DNA of 64,000 nt, from the NCBI GenBank assembly GCA_030762935.1, contig CM060883.1, positions 95,214,501 to 95,278,500 of the forward strand. Reading direction: 5' to 3'. How positions within the stretch are numbered: the first letter of the stretch is position 1; each line of letters starts with the position of its first letter. Below are positions 26,101-38,503 of this stretch, one piece after another. Below the pieces are notes generated by a model that saw only the letters and a list, made by a program, of their open reading frames with translations, was not told the DNA's origin and made no database searches. Position numbers and translations under genes: made by a program. The stretch is from Hymenopus coronatus (Eukaryota; Arthropoda; Insecta; Mantodea; Hymenopodidae).

Positions 26101-27823
26101 ACACTAAACTGACTTCTAACTCAGGGTCCAAGCATGCGTCTGACATTGACTGACTTCTAGCTCTGTGTCCTAGCATGTGTCACACACTAGACTGACTTCT
26201 AACTCAGTGTCCTCGCATGCGTCACACACTAGACTGACTTCTAACTCAGTGACTTAGCATGTGCCACACAATTGACTGACTTCTAACTCAGTGTGTTAAC
26301 ATGTGTCACACATTAGACTGACTTCTAGCTCAATGTGTTAACATGTGTCACACATTAGACTGACTTCTAACTAAGTGTGTTAACATATGTCACACACTAG
26401 ACTGACTTTTAACTCAGTGTGTTAACATGTGTCACACTAGACTGACTTGTAGCTCAGTGTGTTAACATGTGTCACACATTAGACTGACTTCTAAATCAGT
26501 GTGTTAACATGTGTCACACACTAGACTGACTTCTAACTCAATGTCCTAGCATGCATCACACACTAGACTTACTTCTAACTCAGTGTACTAGCATATGTCA
26601 CACACTAGACTGACTTCCAACTCAGTGCCCTAGCATGCGTCAAATATTAGACTCTCTTCAAATTCAGTATCCAAGCATGCGTGTCACAATAGACTTACTT
26701 CTAACTCAGTGCTCTAGCATGCGTCACACACTATACTGACTTGTAACTCAGTGTCTTAGTATACGTCACACACTAGACTGACTTCTAACTCAGTGTCCTA
26801 GCATGCGTCACACACTAGACTGACTTCTAACTCAGTGTCCTAGCATGCGTCACACACTGGACTGACTTGTAACTCAGTGTCCAAGCATGCGTCTCACAGT
26901 AGACTGACTTCAAACTCAGTGTCCTAGCATGCGTAACACACTAGACTGACTTCTAACTCGGTGTCTTTGCATGTGTCACACATTAGAGTGACTTCTAACT
27001 CAGTGTGTTTACATGTGTAACACTAGACTCACTTATAGATTAATGTGTTAACACGTGTCACACACCAGACTGACATCTAACTCAGTATCCAAACATGCAT
27101 CACAAACTAGACTGACCTCTAACTCAGTGTATTGACATGTGTCACACTAGACTGACTTCTAGCTCAGTGTGTTAACATGTGTCACAAACTAGACTGACTT
27201 CTAACTCAGTGAGTTAACATGCACCACACACTAGACTGACGTCTAACTCAGTGTTCTAGCATACGTCACACACTAGACTGACCTCTATCTCAGTGTCCTA
27301 GCATGCGTCTCACACTAGACTGACCTCTAACTCAGTGTCCTAGCATGCGTCACACACTTGACTGACTTCTATTTCAGTGTCCCAGCATACGTCACACAAT
27401 AGACTGACTTCTAATTTAGTGTCCAAGCATGCGTATCATATTAGACTGACTTCCAACTCAGTGCCCTAGCATGCGTCACACACTAGACTGACTTCTAACT
27501 CAGTGTCCAGGCATGCATCACACTATAGACTGACTTCTAACTCAGTGTCCAAACCGGCGTCTCACACTAGACTGACTTCTAACTCCGTATCCTAGCATGT
27601 GTCACACACTAGACTGACTTCTAAGTCAGTTCCTCGCATGCGTCACACACTAGACTGACTTCTAACTCAGTGTCTTAGCATATGCTACACACTAGACTGA
27701 CTTCTAACTCAGTGTGTTATGATGTGTCACACACTAGACTGACTTCTAGCTCAATGTGTTAACATGTGTCACACACTAGACTGACTTATAAGTGTGTTAA
27801 CATATGTCACACACTAGACTGAC

Positions 27824-27831
27824 TTTTTTTT
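27824..27831 (+). repeat. 8-T run, private marker (type site of 4)
   Basis: A monomer that elsewhere reads GACTTTTATCTCAG here reads GAC, eight T, then CTCAG, two bases longer. It is found at only four places: 27,824, 33,434, 37,563 and 41,692. Their spacings of 5,610, 4,129 and 4,129 bp trace one lineage of units. The homopolymer is also a plausible place for sequencing-length error, but its recurrence at exact unit spacing argues that it is real. Confidence 0.85.
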
Positions 27832-28765
27832 CTCAGTGTGTTAACATGTGTCACACTAGACTGACTTCTAGCCCAGTGTGTTAACATATGTCACACACTA
27901 GACTGACTTCTAGCTCAGTGTCCTAACATGCGTCACATACTAGATTGGCCTCTAACTCAATGTCCAAGCATGCGTCACACATTAGACTGGCGTCACACAC
28001 TAGACTGACTTCTAACTCAGTGTCCAAGCATTCGTCTCACACTAGACTGACTTCTAACTCAGTATCCTAGCATGCGTCACACACTAGACTGACCTCTAAC
28101 TCAGTGTCCTAGCATGCGTCTCACACTAGACTGACTACTAACTCAGTGTCCTAGCATGCGTCAGACACTAGACTGATCTCAAACTCTGTGTCCTAGCATG
28201 CGTCACACACTAGACTGACTTCTAGCTCAGTGTCCTAGCATGCGCACACACTAGACTGACTTCTAACTCAGTGTCCTAGCATGCGTCACACACTAGACTG
28301 ACTTCTAACTCCCTGTTCTAGCATGCGTCACACATTAGACTGACTTCCAAGTCAGTGTCCTAGCATGATTCACTCACTAGACTGACCTCTAACTCAGGGT
28401 CCTAGCATGCGTCACACACTAGACTGACTTCTAACTCAGTGTCCTAGCATGCGTCACAAACTAGACTGACTTCTAACTCAGAGTCTTAGCATGTGCTACA
28501 CACTAGACTGACTTCTAACTCAGTGTGTTATGATGTGTCACACACTAGACTGACTTCTAGCTCAATGTGTTAACATGTGTCACACACTAGACTGACTTAT
28601 AAGTGTGTTAACATATGTCACACACTAGACTGACTTTTATCTCAGTGTGTTAACATGTGTCACACTAGACTGACTTCTAGCCCAGTGTGTTAACATGTGT
28701 CACACATTAGACTGACTTTTAACTCAGTGTCCTAGCATGCGTCACACACTGGACTGACTTTTATC

Positions 28766-31700
28766 TCAGTGTCCTAACATGCGTCACATACTAGATTGGC
28801 CTCTAACTCAATGTCCAAGCATGCGTCACACATTAGACTGGCGTCACACACTAGACTGACTTCTAACTCAGTGTCCAAGCATTCGTCTCACACTAGACTG
28901 ACTTCTAACTCAGTATCCTAGCATGCGTCACACACTAGACTGACCTCTAACTCAGTGTCCTAGCATGCGTCTCACACTAGACTGACTACTAACTCAGTGT
29001 CCTAGCATGCGTCAGACACTAGACTGATCTCTAACTCTGTGTCCTAGCATGCGTCACACACTAGACTGACTTCTAGCTCAGTGTCCTAGCATGCGCACAC
29101 ACTAGACTGACTTCTAACTCAGTGTCCTAGCATGCGTCACACACTAGACTGACTTCTAACTCCCTGTTCTAGCATGCGTCACACATTAGAGTATTCTCTA
29201 ACTCAGTGTCCTATCATGCGTCTCACATTAGACTGACTTCTAATTCGGTGTCCTAGCATGCGTCATACAATAGACTGACCTCTAACTCAGTGTCCTAACA
29301 TGAGTCACACAATAAACTAACTTCTAACTTAGTATCCTAGCATGTGGCACACACTAGACTGACCCCAAACTCAGTTTCCGAGCATGCGTCACACACTAGA
29401 CTGACTTCTAACTCAGTGTCTTAGCATGTGTCACACACTTGACTGACTTCTAACTCAGTAACCTAGCATGTGTCACACACTAGACTGACTTTTAACTCAG
29501 TGTCCTAGCATGCGTCACACACTAGACTGACTTCCAAGTCAGTGTCCTAGCATGATTCACTCACTAGACTGACCTCTAACTCAGGGTCCTAGCATGCGTC
29601 ACACACTAGACTGACTTCTAACTCAGTGTCCTAGCATGCGTCACAAACTAGACTGACTTCTAACTCAGTGTCTTAGCATGTGCTACACACTAGACTGACT
29701 TCTAACTCAGTGTGTTATGATGTGTCACACACTAGACTGACTTCTAGCTCAATGTGTTAACATGTGTCACACACTAGACTGACTTATAAGTGTGTTAACA
29801 TATGTCACACACTAGACTGACTTTTATCTCAGTGTGTTAACATGTGTCACACTAGACTGACTTCTAGCCCAGTGTGTTAACATGTGTCACACATTAGACT
29901 GACTTTTAACTCAGTGTGTTAACATGTGTCGCACACTAGACTGACTTCTTACTCAGTGTCCTAGCATGCTTCACACACTAGACTGACTTCTAACACAGTG
30001 TCCTAGCATATGTCACACACTAGACAGACTTCTAACTCAGTGTCCTAGCATGCGTATCACACTAGACTGACTTCTAACTCTTTGCCCTAGCATGCGTCAC
30101 ACACTAGACTGACTTGTAACTCAGTGTCCTAGCGTACGTCACACACTAGACTGACTTCTAACTCAGTGTCCTAGCATGCGTCACACACTAGATTGACTTC
30201 TAACTCAGTGTCCTAGCATGCGTCACACACTGGACTGACTTTTAACTCAGTGTCCAAGCATAAGTCACACAATAGACTGACTTCTAACTCAGTATCCTAA
30301 CATGTGTCACACATTAGACTGACTTCTAACTCAGTGTCCTAGCATGTGTCACACACTAGACTACTAACCTCAGTGTCCAAGCATGCGTCTCACACTAGAC
30401 TGACTTCTAAATCAGTGACCTAGCATGTGTCACACACTAGACTGATTTTTAACTCAGTGTCTTAGCATGCGTCACACACTAGACTGACCTATAACTGAGT
30501 GTCCTAGCATGCGTCACACATTAGACTGACCTCTAACTCAGTGTCCAAGCATGCGTCACAAACTAGACTGACCTCTAACTCAGGTTCCAAGCATGCGTCA
30601 CACACTAGACTGACCTCTTACTCAGTGTCCTAGCATGCGTCACACACAAATCTGACTTCTAACACAGTGTCCAATCATGCGTCACACACTAGACTGACTT
30701 CTTACTCAGTGTCCTAGCATGCGTCACACACTTGACTGACTCCTAAATCAGTGTCCTAGCATGCGTCAAAAACTAGACCTACTTCAAAATCAGTGTCCTA
30801 GCATGCGTCACACACTAGACTGACTTCTTTCTCAGTGTCCTAACATGCGTCACATACTAGATTGGCCTCTAACTCAAAGTCGAAGCATGCGTCACACATT
30901 AGACTGGCGTCACACACTAGACTGACTTCTAACTCAGTGTCCAAGCATTCGTCTCACACTAGACTGACTTCTAACTCAGTATCCTAGCATGCGTCACACA
31001 CTAGACTGACCTCTAACTCAGTGTCCTAGCATGCGTCTCACACTAGACTGACTACTAACTCAGTGTCCTAGCATGCGTCAGACACTAGACTGATCTCTAA
31101 CTCTGTGTCCTAGCATGCGTCACACACTAGACTGACTTCTAGCTCAGTGTCCTAGCATGCGCACACACTAGACTGACTTCTAACTCAGTGTCCTAGCATG
31201 CGTCACACACTAGACTGACTTCTAACTCCCTGTTCTAGCATGCGTCACACATTAGAGTATCCTCTAACTCAGTGTCCAATCATGCGTCTCACATTAGACT
31301 GACTTCTAATTCAGTGTCCTAGCATGCGTCACACAATAGACTGACCTCTAACTCAGTGTCCTAACATGAGTCACACAATAAACTGACTTCTAACTTAGTA
31401 TCCTAGCATGTGGCACACACTAGACTGACCCCAAACTCAGTTTCCTAGCATGCGTCACACACTAGACTGACTTCTAACTCAGTGTCTTAGCATGTGTCAC
31501 ACACTTGACTGACTTCTAACTCAGTAACCTAGCATGTGTCACACACTAGACTGACTTTTAACTCAGTGTCCTAGCATGCGTCACACACTAGACTGACTTC
31601 CAAGTCAGTGTCCTAGCATGATTCACTCACTAGACTGACTTCTAACTCAGTGTCCTAGCATGCGTCACAAACTAGACTGACTCCTAACTCAGTGTTCTAG

Positions 31701-34375
31701 CATGCGTCACACACTAAACTGACTTCTAACTCAGGGTCCAAGCATGCGTCTGACATTGACTGACTTCTAGCTCTGTGTCCTAGCATGTGTCACACACTAG
31801 ACTGACTTCTAACTCAGTGTCCTCGCATGCGTCACACACTAGACTGACTTCTAACTCAGTGACTTAGCATGTGCCACACAATTGACTGACTTCTAACTCA
31901 GTGTGTTAACATGTGTCACACATTAGACTGACTTCTAGCTCAATGTGTTAACATGTGTCACACATTAGACTGACTTCTAACTAAGTGTGTTAACATATGT
32001 CACACACTAGACTGACTTTTAACTCAGTGTGTTAACATGTGTCACACTAGACTGACTTGTAGCTCAGTGTGTTAACATGTGTCACACATTAGACTGACTT
32101 CTAAATCAGTGTGTTAACATGTGTCACACACTAGACTGACTTCTAACTCAATGTCCTAGCATGCATCACACACTAGACTTACTTCTAACTCAGTGTACTA
32201 GCATATGTCACACACTAGACTGACTTCCAACTCAGTGCCCTAGCATGCGTCAAATATTAGACTCTCTTCAAATTCAGTATCCAAGCATGCGTGTCACAAT
32301 AGACTTACTTCTAACTCAGTGCTCTAGCATGCGTCACACACTATACTGACTTGTAACTCAGTGTCTTAGTATACGTCACACACTAGACTGACTTCTAACT
32401 CAGTGTCCTAGCATGCGTCACACACTAGACTGACTTCTAACTCAGTGTCCTAGCATGCGTCACACACTGGACTGACTTGTAACTCAGTGTCCAAGCATGC
32501 GTCTCACAGTAGACTGACTTCAAACTCAGTGTCCTAGCATGCGTAACACACTAGACTGACTTCTAACTCGGTGTCTTTGCATGTGTCACACATTAGAGTG
32601 ACTTCTAACTCAGTGTGTTTACATGTGTAACACTAGACTCACTTATAGATTAATGTGTTAACACGTGTCACACACCAGACTGACATCTAACTCAGTATCC
32701 AAACATGCATCACAAACTAGACTGACCTCTAACTCAGTGTATTGACATGTGTCACACTAGACTGACTTCTAGCTCAGTGTGTTAACATGTGTCACAAACT
32801 AGACTGACTTCTAACTCAGTGAGTTAACATGCACCACACACTAGACTGACGTCTAACTCAGTGTTCTAGCATACGTCACACACTAGACTGACCTCTATCT
32901 CAGTGTCCTAGCATGCGTCTCACACTAGACTGACCTCTAACTCAGTGTCCTAGCATGCGTCACACACTTGACTGACTTCTATTTCAGTGTCCCAGCATAC
33001 GTCACACAATAGACTGACTTCTAATTTAGTGTCCAAGCATGCGTATCATATTAGACTGACTTCCAACTCAGTGCCCTAGCATGCGTCACACACTAGACTG
33101 ACTTCTAACTCAGTGTCCAGGCATGCATCACACTATAGACTGACTTCTAACTCAGTGTCCAAACCGGCGTCTCACACTAGACTGACTTCTAACTCCGTAT
33201 CCTAGCATGTGTCACACACTAGACTGACTTCTAAGTCAGTTCCTCGCATGCGTCACACACTAGACTGACTTCTAACTCAGTGTCTTAGCATATGCTACAC
33301 ACTAGACTGACTTCTAACTCAGTGTGTTATGATGTGTCACACACTAGACTGACTTCTAGCTCAATGTGTTAACATGTGTCACACACTAGACTGACTTATA
33401 AGTGTGTTAACATATGTCACACACTAGACTGACTTTTTTTTCTCAGTGTGTTAACATGTGTCACACTAGACTGACTTCTAGCCCAGTGTGTTAACATATG
33501 TCACACACTAGACTGACTTCTAGCTCAGTGTCCTAACATGCGTCACATACTAGATTGGCCTCTAACTCAATGTCCAAGCATGCGTCACACATTAGACTGG
33601 CGTCACACACTAGACTGACTTCTAACTCAGTGTCCAAGCATTCGTCTCACACTAGACTGACTTCTAACTCAGTATCCTAGCATGCGTCACACACTAGACT
33701 GACCTCTAACTCAGTGTCCTAGCATGCGTCTCACACTAGACTGACTACTAACTCAGTGTCCTAGCATGCGTCAGACACTAGACTGATCTCAAACTCTGTG
33801 TCCTAGCATGCGTCACACACTAGACTGACTTCTAGCTCAGTGTCCTAGCATGCGCACACACTAGACTGACTTCTAACTCAGTGTCCTAGCATGCGTCACA
33901 CACTAGACTGACTTCTAACTCCCTGTTCTAGCATGCGTCACACATTAGACTGACTTCCAAGTCAGTGTCCTAGCATGATTCACTCACTAGACTGACCTCT
34001 AACTCAGGGTCCTAGCATGCGTCACACACTAGACTGACTTCTAACTCAGTGTCCTAGCATGCGTCACAAACTAGACTGACTTCTAACTCAGTGTCTTAGC
34101 ATGTGCTACACACTAGACTGACTTCTAACTCAGTGTGTTATGATGTGTCACACACTAGACTGACTTCTAGCTCAATGTGTTAACATGTGTCACACACTAG
34201 ACTGACTTATAAGTGTGTTAACATATGTCACACACTAGACTGACTTTTATCTCAGTGTGTTAACATGTGTCACACTAGACTGACTTCTAGCCCAGTGTGT
34301 TAACATGTGTCACACATTAGACTGACTTTTAACTCAGTGTCCTAGCATGCGTCACACACTGGACTGACTTTTATC
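28766..34375 (+). repeat. 5,610-bp tandem unit, copy 2
   Basis: Head-to-tail second copy. The junction at about 28,762-28,772 joins TTATCTCAGT to GTCCTAACATGCG. At the end of copy 2 (34,372) the same TTATCTCAGT is followed by GTCCAAGCATAAG instead, which marks the right edge. Few differences from copy 1 were seen, for example AATTCGGTG for AATTCAGTG near 29,246 and AAACTAAC for AAACTGAC near 29,319. Its last 4,129 bp (from about 30,246) are also the first of three tandem 4,129-bp copies. Confidence 0.85.
30246..34374 (+). repeat. 4,129-bp tandem unit, copy 1
   Basis: Markers here recur exactly 4,129 bp downstream: CTCGGTGTCTTTG at 32,568 and 36,697, the 8-T run at 33,434 and 37,563, truncated monomers at 30,906 and 35,035 and at 33,599 and 37,728, and the short TACTAACC monomer at 30,362 and 34,491. 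The left edge is blurred; at 30,240-30,280 the match already carries differences (AAGTCACAC against AAGTCTCAC). 4,129 bp corresponds to about 98 monomers, some of them shortened. Confidence 0.8.
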
Positions 34376-37300
34376 TCAGTGTCCAAGCATAAGTCTCACA
34401 ATAGACTGACTTCTAACTCAGTATCCTAACATGTGTCACACATTAGACTGACTTCTAACTCAGTGTCCTAGCATGTGTCACACACTAGACTACTAACCTC
34501 AGTGTCCAAGCATGCGTCTCACACTAGACTGACTTCTAAATCAGTGACCTAGCATGTGTCACACACTAGACTGATTTTTAACTCAGTGTCTTAGCATGCG
34601 TCACACACTAGACTGACCTATAACTGAGTGTCCTAGCATGCGTCACACATTAGACTGACCTCTAACTCAGTGTCCAAGCATGCGTCACAAACTAGACTGA
34701 CCTCTAACTCAGTATCCAAGCATGCGTCAGACACTAGACTGACCTCTTACTCAGTGTCCTAGCATGCGTCACACACAAATCTGACTTCTAACACAGTGTC
34801 CAATCATGCGTCACACACTAGACTGACTTCTTACTCAGTGTCCTAGCATGCGTCACACACTTGACTGACTCCTAAATCAGTGTCCTAGCATGCGTCAAAA
34901 ACTAGACCTACTTCAAAATCAGTGTACTAGCATGCGTCACACACTAGACTGACTTCTAGCTCAGTGTCCTAACATGCGTCACATACTAGATTGGCCTCTA
35001 ACTCAATGTCCAAGCATGCGTCACACATTAGACTGGCGTCACACACTAGACTGACTTCTAACTCAGTGTCCAAGCATTCGTCTCACACTAGACTGACTTC
35101 TAACTCAGTATCCTAGCATGCGTCACACACTAGACTGACCTCTAACTCAGTGTCCTAGCATGCGTCTCACACTAGACTGACTACTAACTCAGTGTCCTAG
35201 CATGCGTCAGACACTAGACTGATCTCTAACTCTGTGTCCTAGCATGCGTCACACACTAGACTGACTTCTAGCTCAGTGTCCTAGCATGCGCACACACTAG
35301 ACTGACTTCTAACTCAGTGTCCTAGCATGCGTCACACACTAGACTGACTTCTAACTCCCTGTTCTAGCATGCGTCACACATTAGAGTATCCTCTAACTCA
35401 GTGTCCTATCATGCGTCTCACATTAGACTGACTTCTAATTCAGTGTCCTAGCATGCGTCACACAATAGACTGACCTCTAACTCAGTGTCCTAACATGAGT
35501 CACACAATAAACTGACTTCTAACTTAGTATCCTAGCATGTGGCACACACTAGACTGACCCCAAACTCAGTTTCCTAGCATGCGTCACACACTAGACTGAC
35601 TTCTAACTCAGTGTCTTAGCATGTGTCACACACTTGACTGACTTCTAACTCAGTAACCTAGCATGTGTCACACACTAGACTGACTTTTAACTCAGTGTCC
35701 TAGCATGCGTCACACACTAGACTGACTTCCAAGTCAGTGTCCTAGCATGATTCACTCACTAGACTGACTTCTAACTCAGTGTCCTAGCATGCGTCACAAA
35801 CTAGACTGACTCCTAACTCAGTGTTCTAGCATGCGTCACACACTAAACTGACTTCTAACTCAGCGTCCAAGCATGCGTCTGACATTGACTGACTTCTAGC
35901 TCTGTGTCCTAGCATGTGTCACACACTAGACTGACTTCTAACTCAGTGTCCTCGCATGCGTCACACACTAGACTGACTTCTAACTCAGTGACTTAGCATG
36001 TGCCACACAATTGACTGACTTCTAACTCAGTGTGTTAACATGTGTCACACATTAGACTGACTTCTAGCTCAATGTGTTAACATGTGTCACACATTAGACT
36101 GACTTCTAACTAAGTGTGTTAACATATGTCACACACTAGACTGACTTTTAACTCAGTGTGTTAACATGTGTCACACTAGACTGACTTGTAGCTCAGTGTG
36201 TTTACATGTGTCACACATTAGACTGACTTCTAAATCAGTGTGTTAACATGTGTCACACACTAGACTGACTTCTAACTCAATGTCCTAGCATGCGTCACAC
36301 ACTAGACTTACTTCTAACTCAGTGTACTAGCATATGTCACACACTAGACTGACTTCCAACTCAGTGCCCTAGCATGCGTCAAATATTAGACTCTCTTCAA
36401 ATTCAGTATCCAAGCATGCGTGTCACAATAGACTTACTTCTAACTCAGTGCTCTAGCATGCGTCACACACTATACTGACTTGTAACTCAGTGTCTTAGTA
36501 TACGTCACACACTAGACTGACTTCTAACTCAGTGTCCTAGCATGCGTCACACACTAGACTGACTTCTAACTCAGTGTCCTAGCATGCGTCACACACTGGA
36601 CTGACTTGTAACTCAGTGTCCAAGCATGCGTCTCACAGTAGACTGACTTCAAACTCAGTGTCCTAGCATGCGTAACACACTAGACTGACTTCTAACTCGG
36701 TGTCTTTGCATGTGTCACACATTAGAGTGACTTCTAACTCAGTGTGTTTACATGTGTAACACTAGACTCACTTATAGATTAATGTGTTAACACGTGTCAC
36801 ACACCAGACTGACATCTAACTCAGTATCCAAACATGCATCACAAACTAGACTGACCTCTAACTCAGTGTATTGACATGTGTCACACTAGACTGACTTCTA
36901 GCTCAGTGTGTTAACATGTGTCACAAACTAGACTGACCTCTAACTCAGTGAGTTAACATGCACCACACACTAGACTGACGTCTAACTCAGTGTTCTAGCA
37001 TACGTCACACACTAGACTGACCTCTATCTCAGTGTCCTAGCATGCGTCTCACACTAGACTGACCTCTAACTCAGTGTCCTAGCATGCGTCACACACTTGA
37101 CTGACTTCTATTTCAGTGTCCCAGCATACGTCACACAATAGACTGACTTCTAATTTAGTGTCCAAGCATGCGTATCATATTAGACTGACTTCCAACTCAG
37201 TGCCCTAGCATGCGTCACACACTAGACTGACTTCTAACTCAGTGTCCAGGCATGCATCACACTATAGACTGACTTCTAACTCAGTGTCCAAACCGGCGTC

Positions 37301-38503
37301 TCACACTAGACTGACTTCTAACTCCGTATCCTAGCATGTGTCACACACTAGACTGACTTCTAAGTCAGTTCCTCGCATGCGTCACACACTAGACTGACTT
37401 CTAACTCAGTGTCTTAGCATATGCTACACACTAGACTGACTTCTAACTCAGTGTGTTATGATGTGTCACACACTAGACTGACTTCTAGCTCAATGTGTTA
37501 ACATGTGTCACACACTAGACTGACTTATAAGTGTGTTAACATATGTCACACACTAGACTGACTTTTTTTTCTCAGTGTGTTAACATGTGTCACACTAGAC
37601 TGACTTCTAGCCCAGTGTGTTAACATATGTCACACACTAGACTGACTTCTAGCTCAGTGTCCTAACATGCGTCACATACTAGATTGGCCTCTAACTCAAT
37701 GTCCAAGCATGCGTCACACATTAGACTGGCGTCACACACTAGACTGACTTCTAACTCAGTGTCCAAGCATTCGTCTCACACTAGACTGACTTCTAACTCA
37801 GTATCCTAGCATGCGTCACACACTAGACTGACCTCTAACTCAGTGTCCTAGCATGCGTCTCACACTAGACTGACTACTAACTCAGTGTCCTAGCATGCGT
37901 CAGACACTAGACTGATCTCAAACTCTGTGTCCTAGCATGCGTCACACACTAGACTGACTTCTAGCTCAGTGTCCTAGCATGCGCACACACTAGACTGACT
38001 TCTAACTCAGTGTCCTAGCATGCGTCACACACTAGACTGACTTCTAACTCCCTGTTCTAGCATGCGTCACACATTAGACTGACTTCCAAGTCAGTGTCCT
38101 AGCATGATTCACTCACTAGACTGACCTCTAACTCAGGGTCCTAGCATGCGTCACACACTAGACTGACTTCTAACTCAGTGTCCTAGCATGCGTCACAAAC
38201 TAGACTGACTTCTAACTCAGTGTCTTAGCATGTGCTACACACTAGACTGACTTCTAACTCAGTGTGTTATGATGTGTCACACACTAGACTGACTTCTAGC
38301 TCAATGTGTTAACATGTGTCACACACTAGACTGACTTATAAGTGTGTTAACATATGTCACACACTAGACTGACTTTTATCTCAGTGTGTTAACATGTGTC
38401 ACACTAGACTGACTTCTAGCCCAGTGTGTTAACATGTGTCACACATTAGACTGACTTTTAACTCAGTGTCCTAGCATGCGTCACACACTGGACTGACTTT
38501 TAT
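34375..38503 (+). repeat. 4,129-bp tandem unit, copy 2
   Basis: This has the same monomer order as copies 1 and 3. TATCTCAG at 34,372 recurs at 38,501, and truncated monomers are at 35,035 and 37,728. It shares with copy 3, but not copy 1, the CTGACCTCTAACTCAGTGAG form (about 36,935 and 41,064; copy 1 has CTGACTTC near 32,805), GTGTTTACATG near 36,198, and TCCAAGCATGCGTCAGACAC near 34,720. Copies 2 and 3 are therefore the more recent pair. It holds no gene. Confidence 0.8.

Larger units (their letters stand above)
23156..28765 (+). repeat. 5,610-bp tandem unit, copy 1
   Basis: The truncated-monomer sites at 23,230, 25,296 and 27,989 recur at 28,840, 30,906 and 33,599, all offset 5,610. The 8-T run at 27,824 recurs at 33,434 and the CTCGGTGTCTTTG monomer at 26,958 recurs at 32,568. 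The left edge is where CTAGCTCAG (23,151) changes to the shared GTCCTAACATGCG. Differences from copy 2 that I noticed are few, for example T for G at about 24,112, CACTTGACTG for CACTAGACTG near 25,810, and AGAGTC for AGTGTC near 28,483. It contains one full 4,129-bp unit (about 24,636-28,764). It holds no gene. Confidence 0.85.

Noticed and set aside
28766..34375. Assembly artefact as sole explanation of the 5,610-bp duplication
   Set aside because: The two copies differ at several single bases and have different right-hand junctions, so they are not a simple duplicate insertion of one read; still, only spanning reads could exclude a misjoin.
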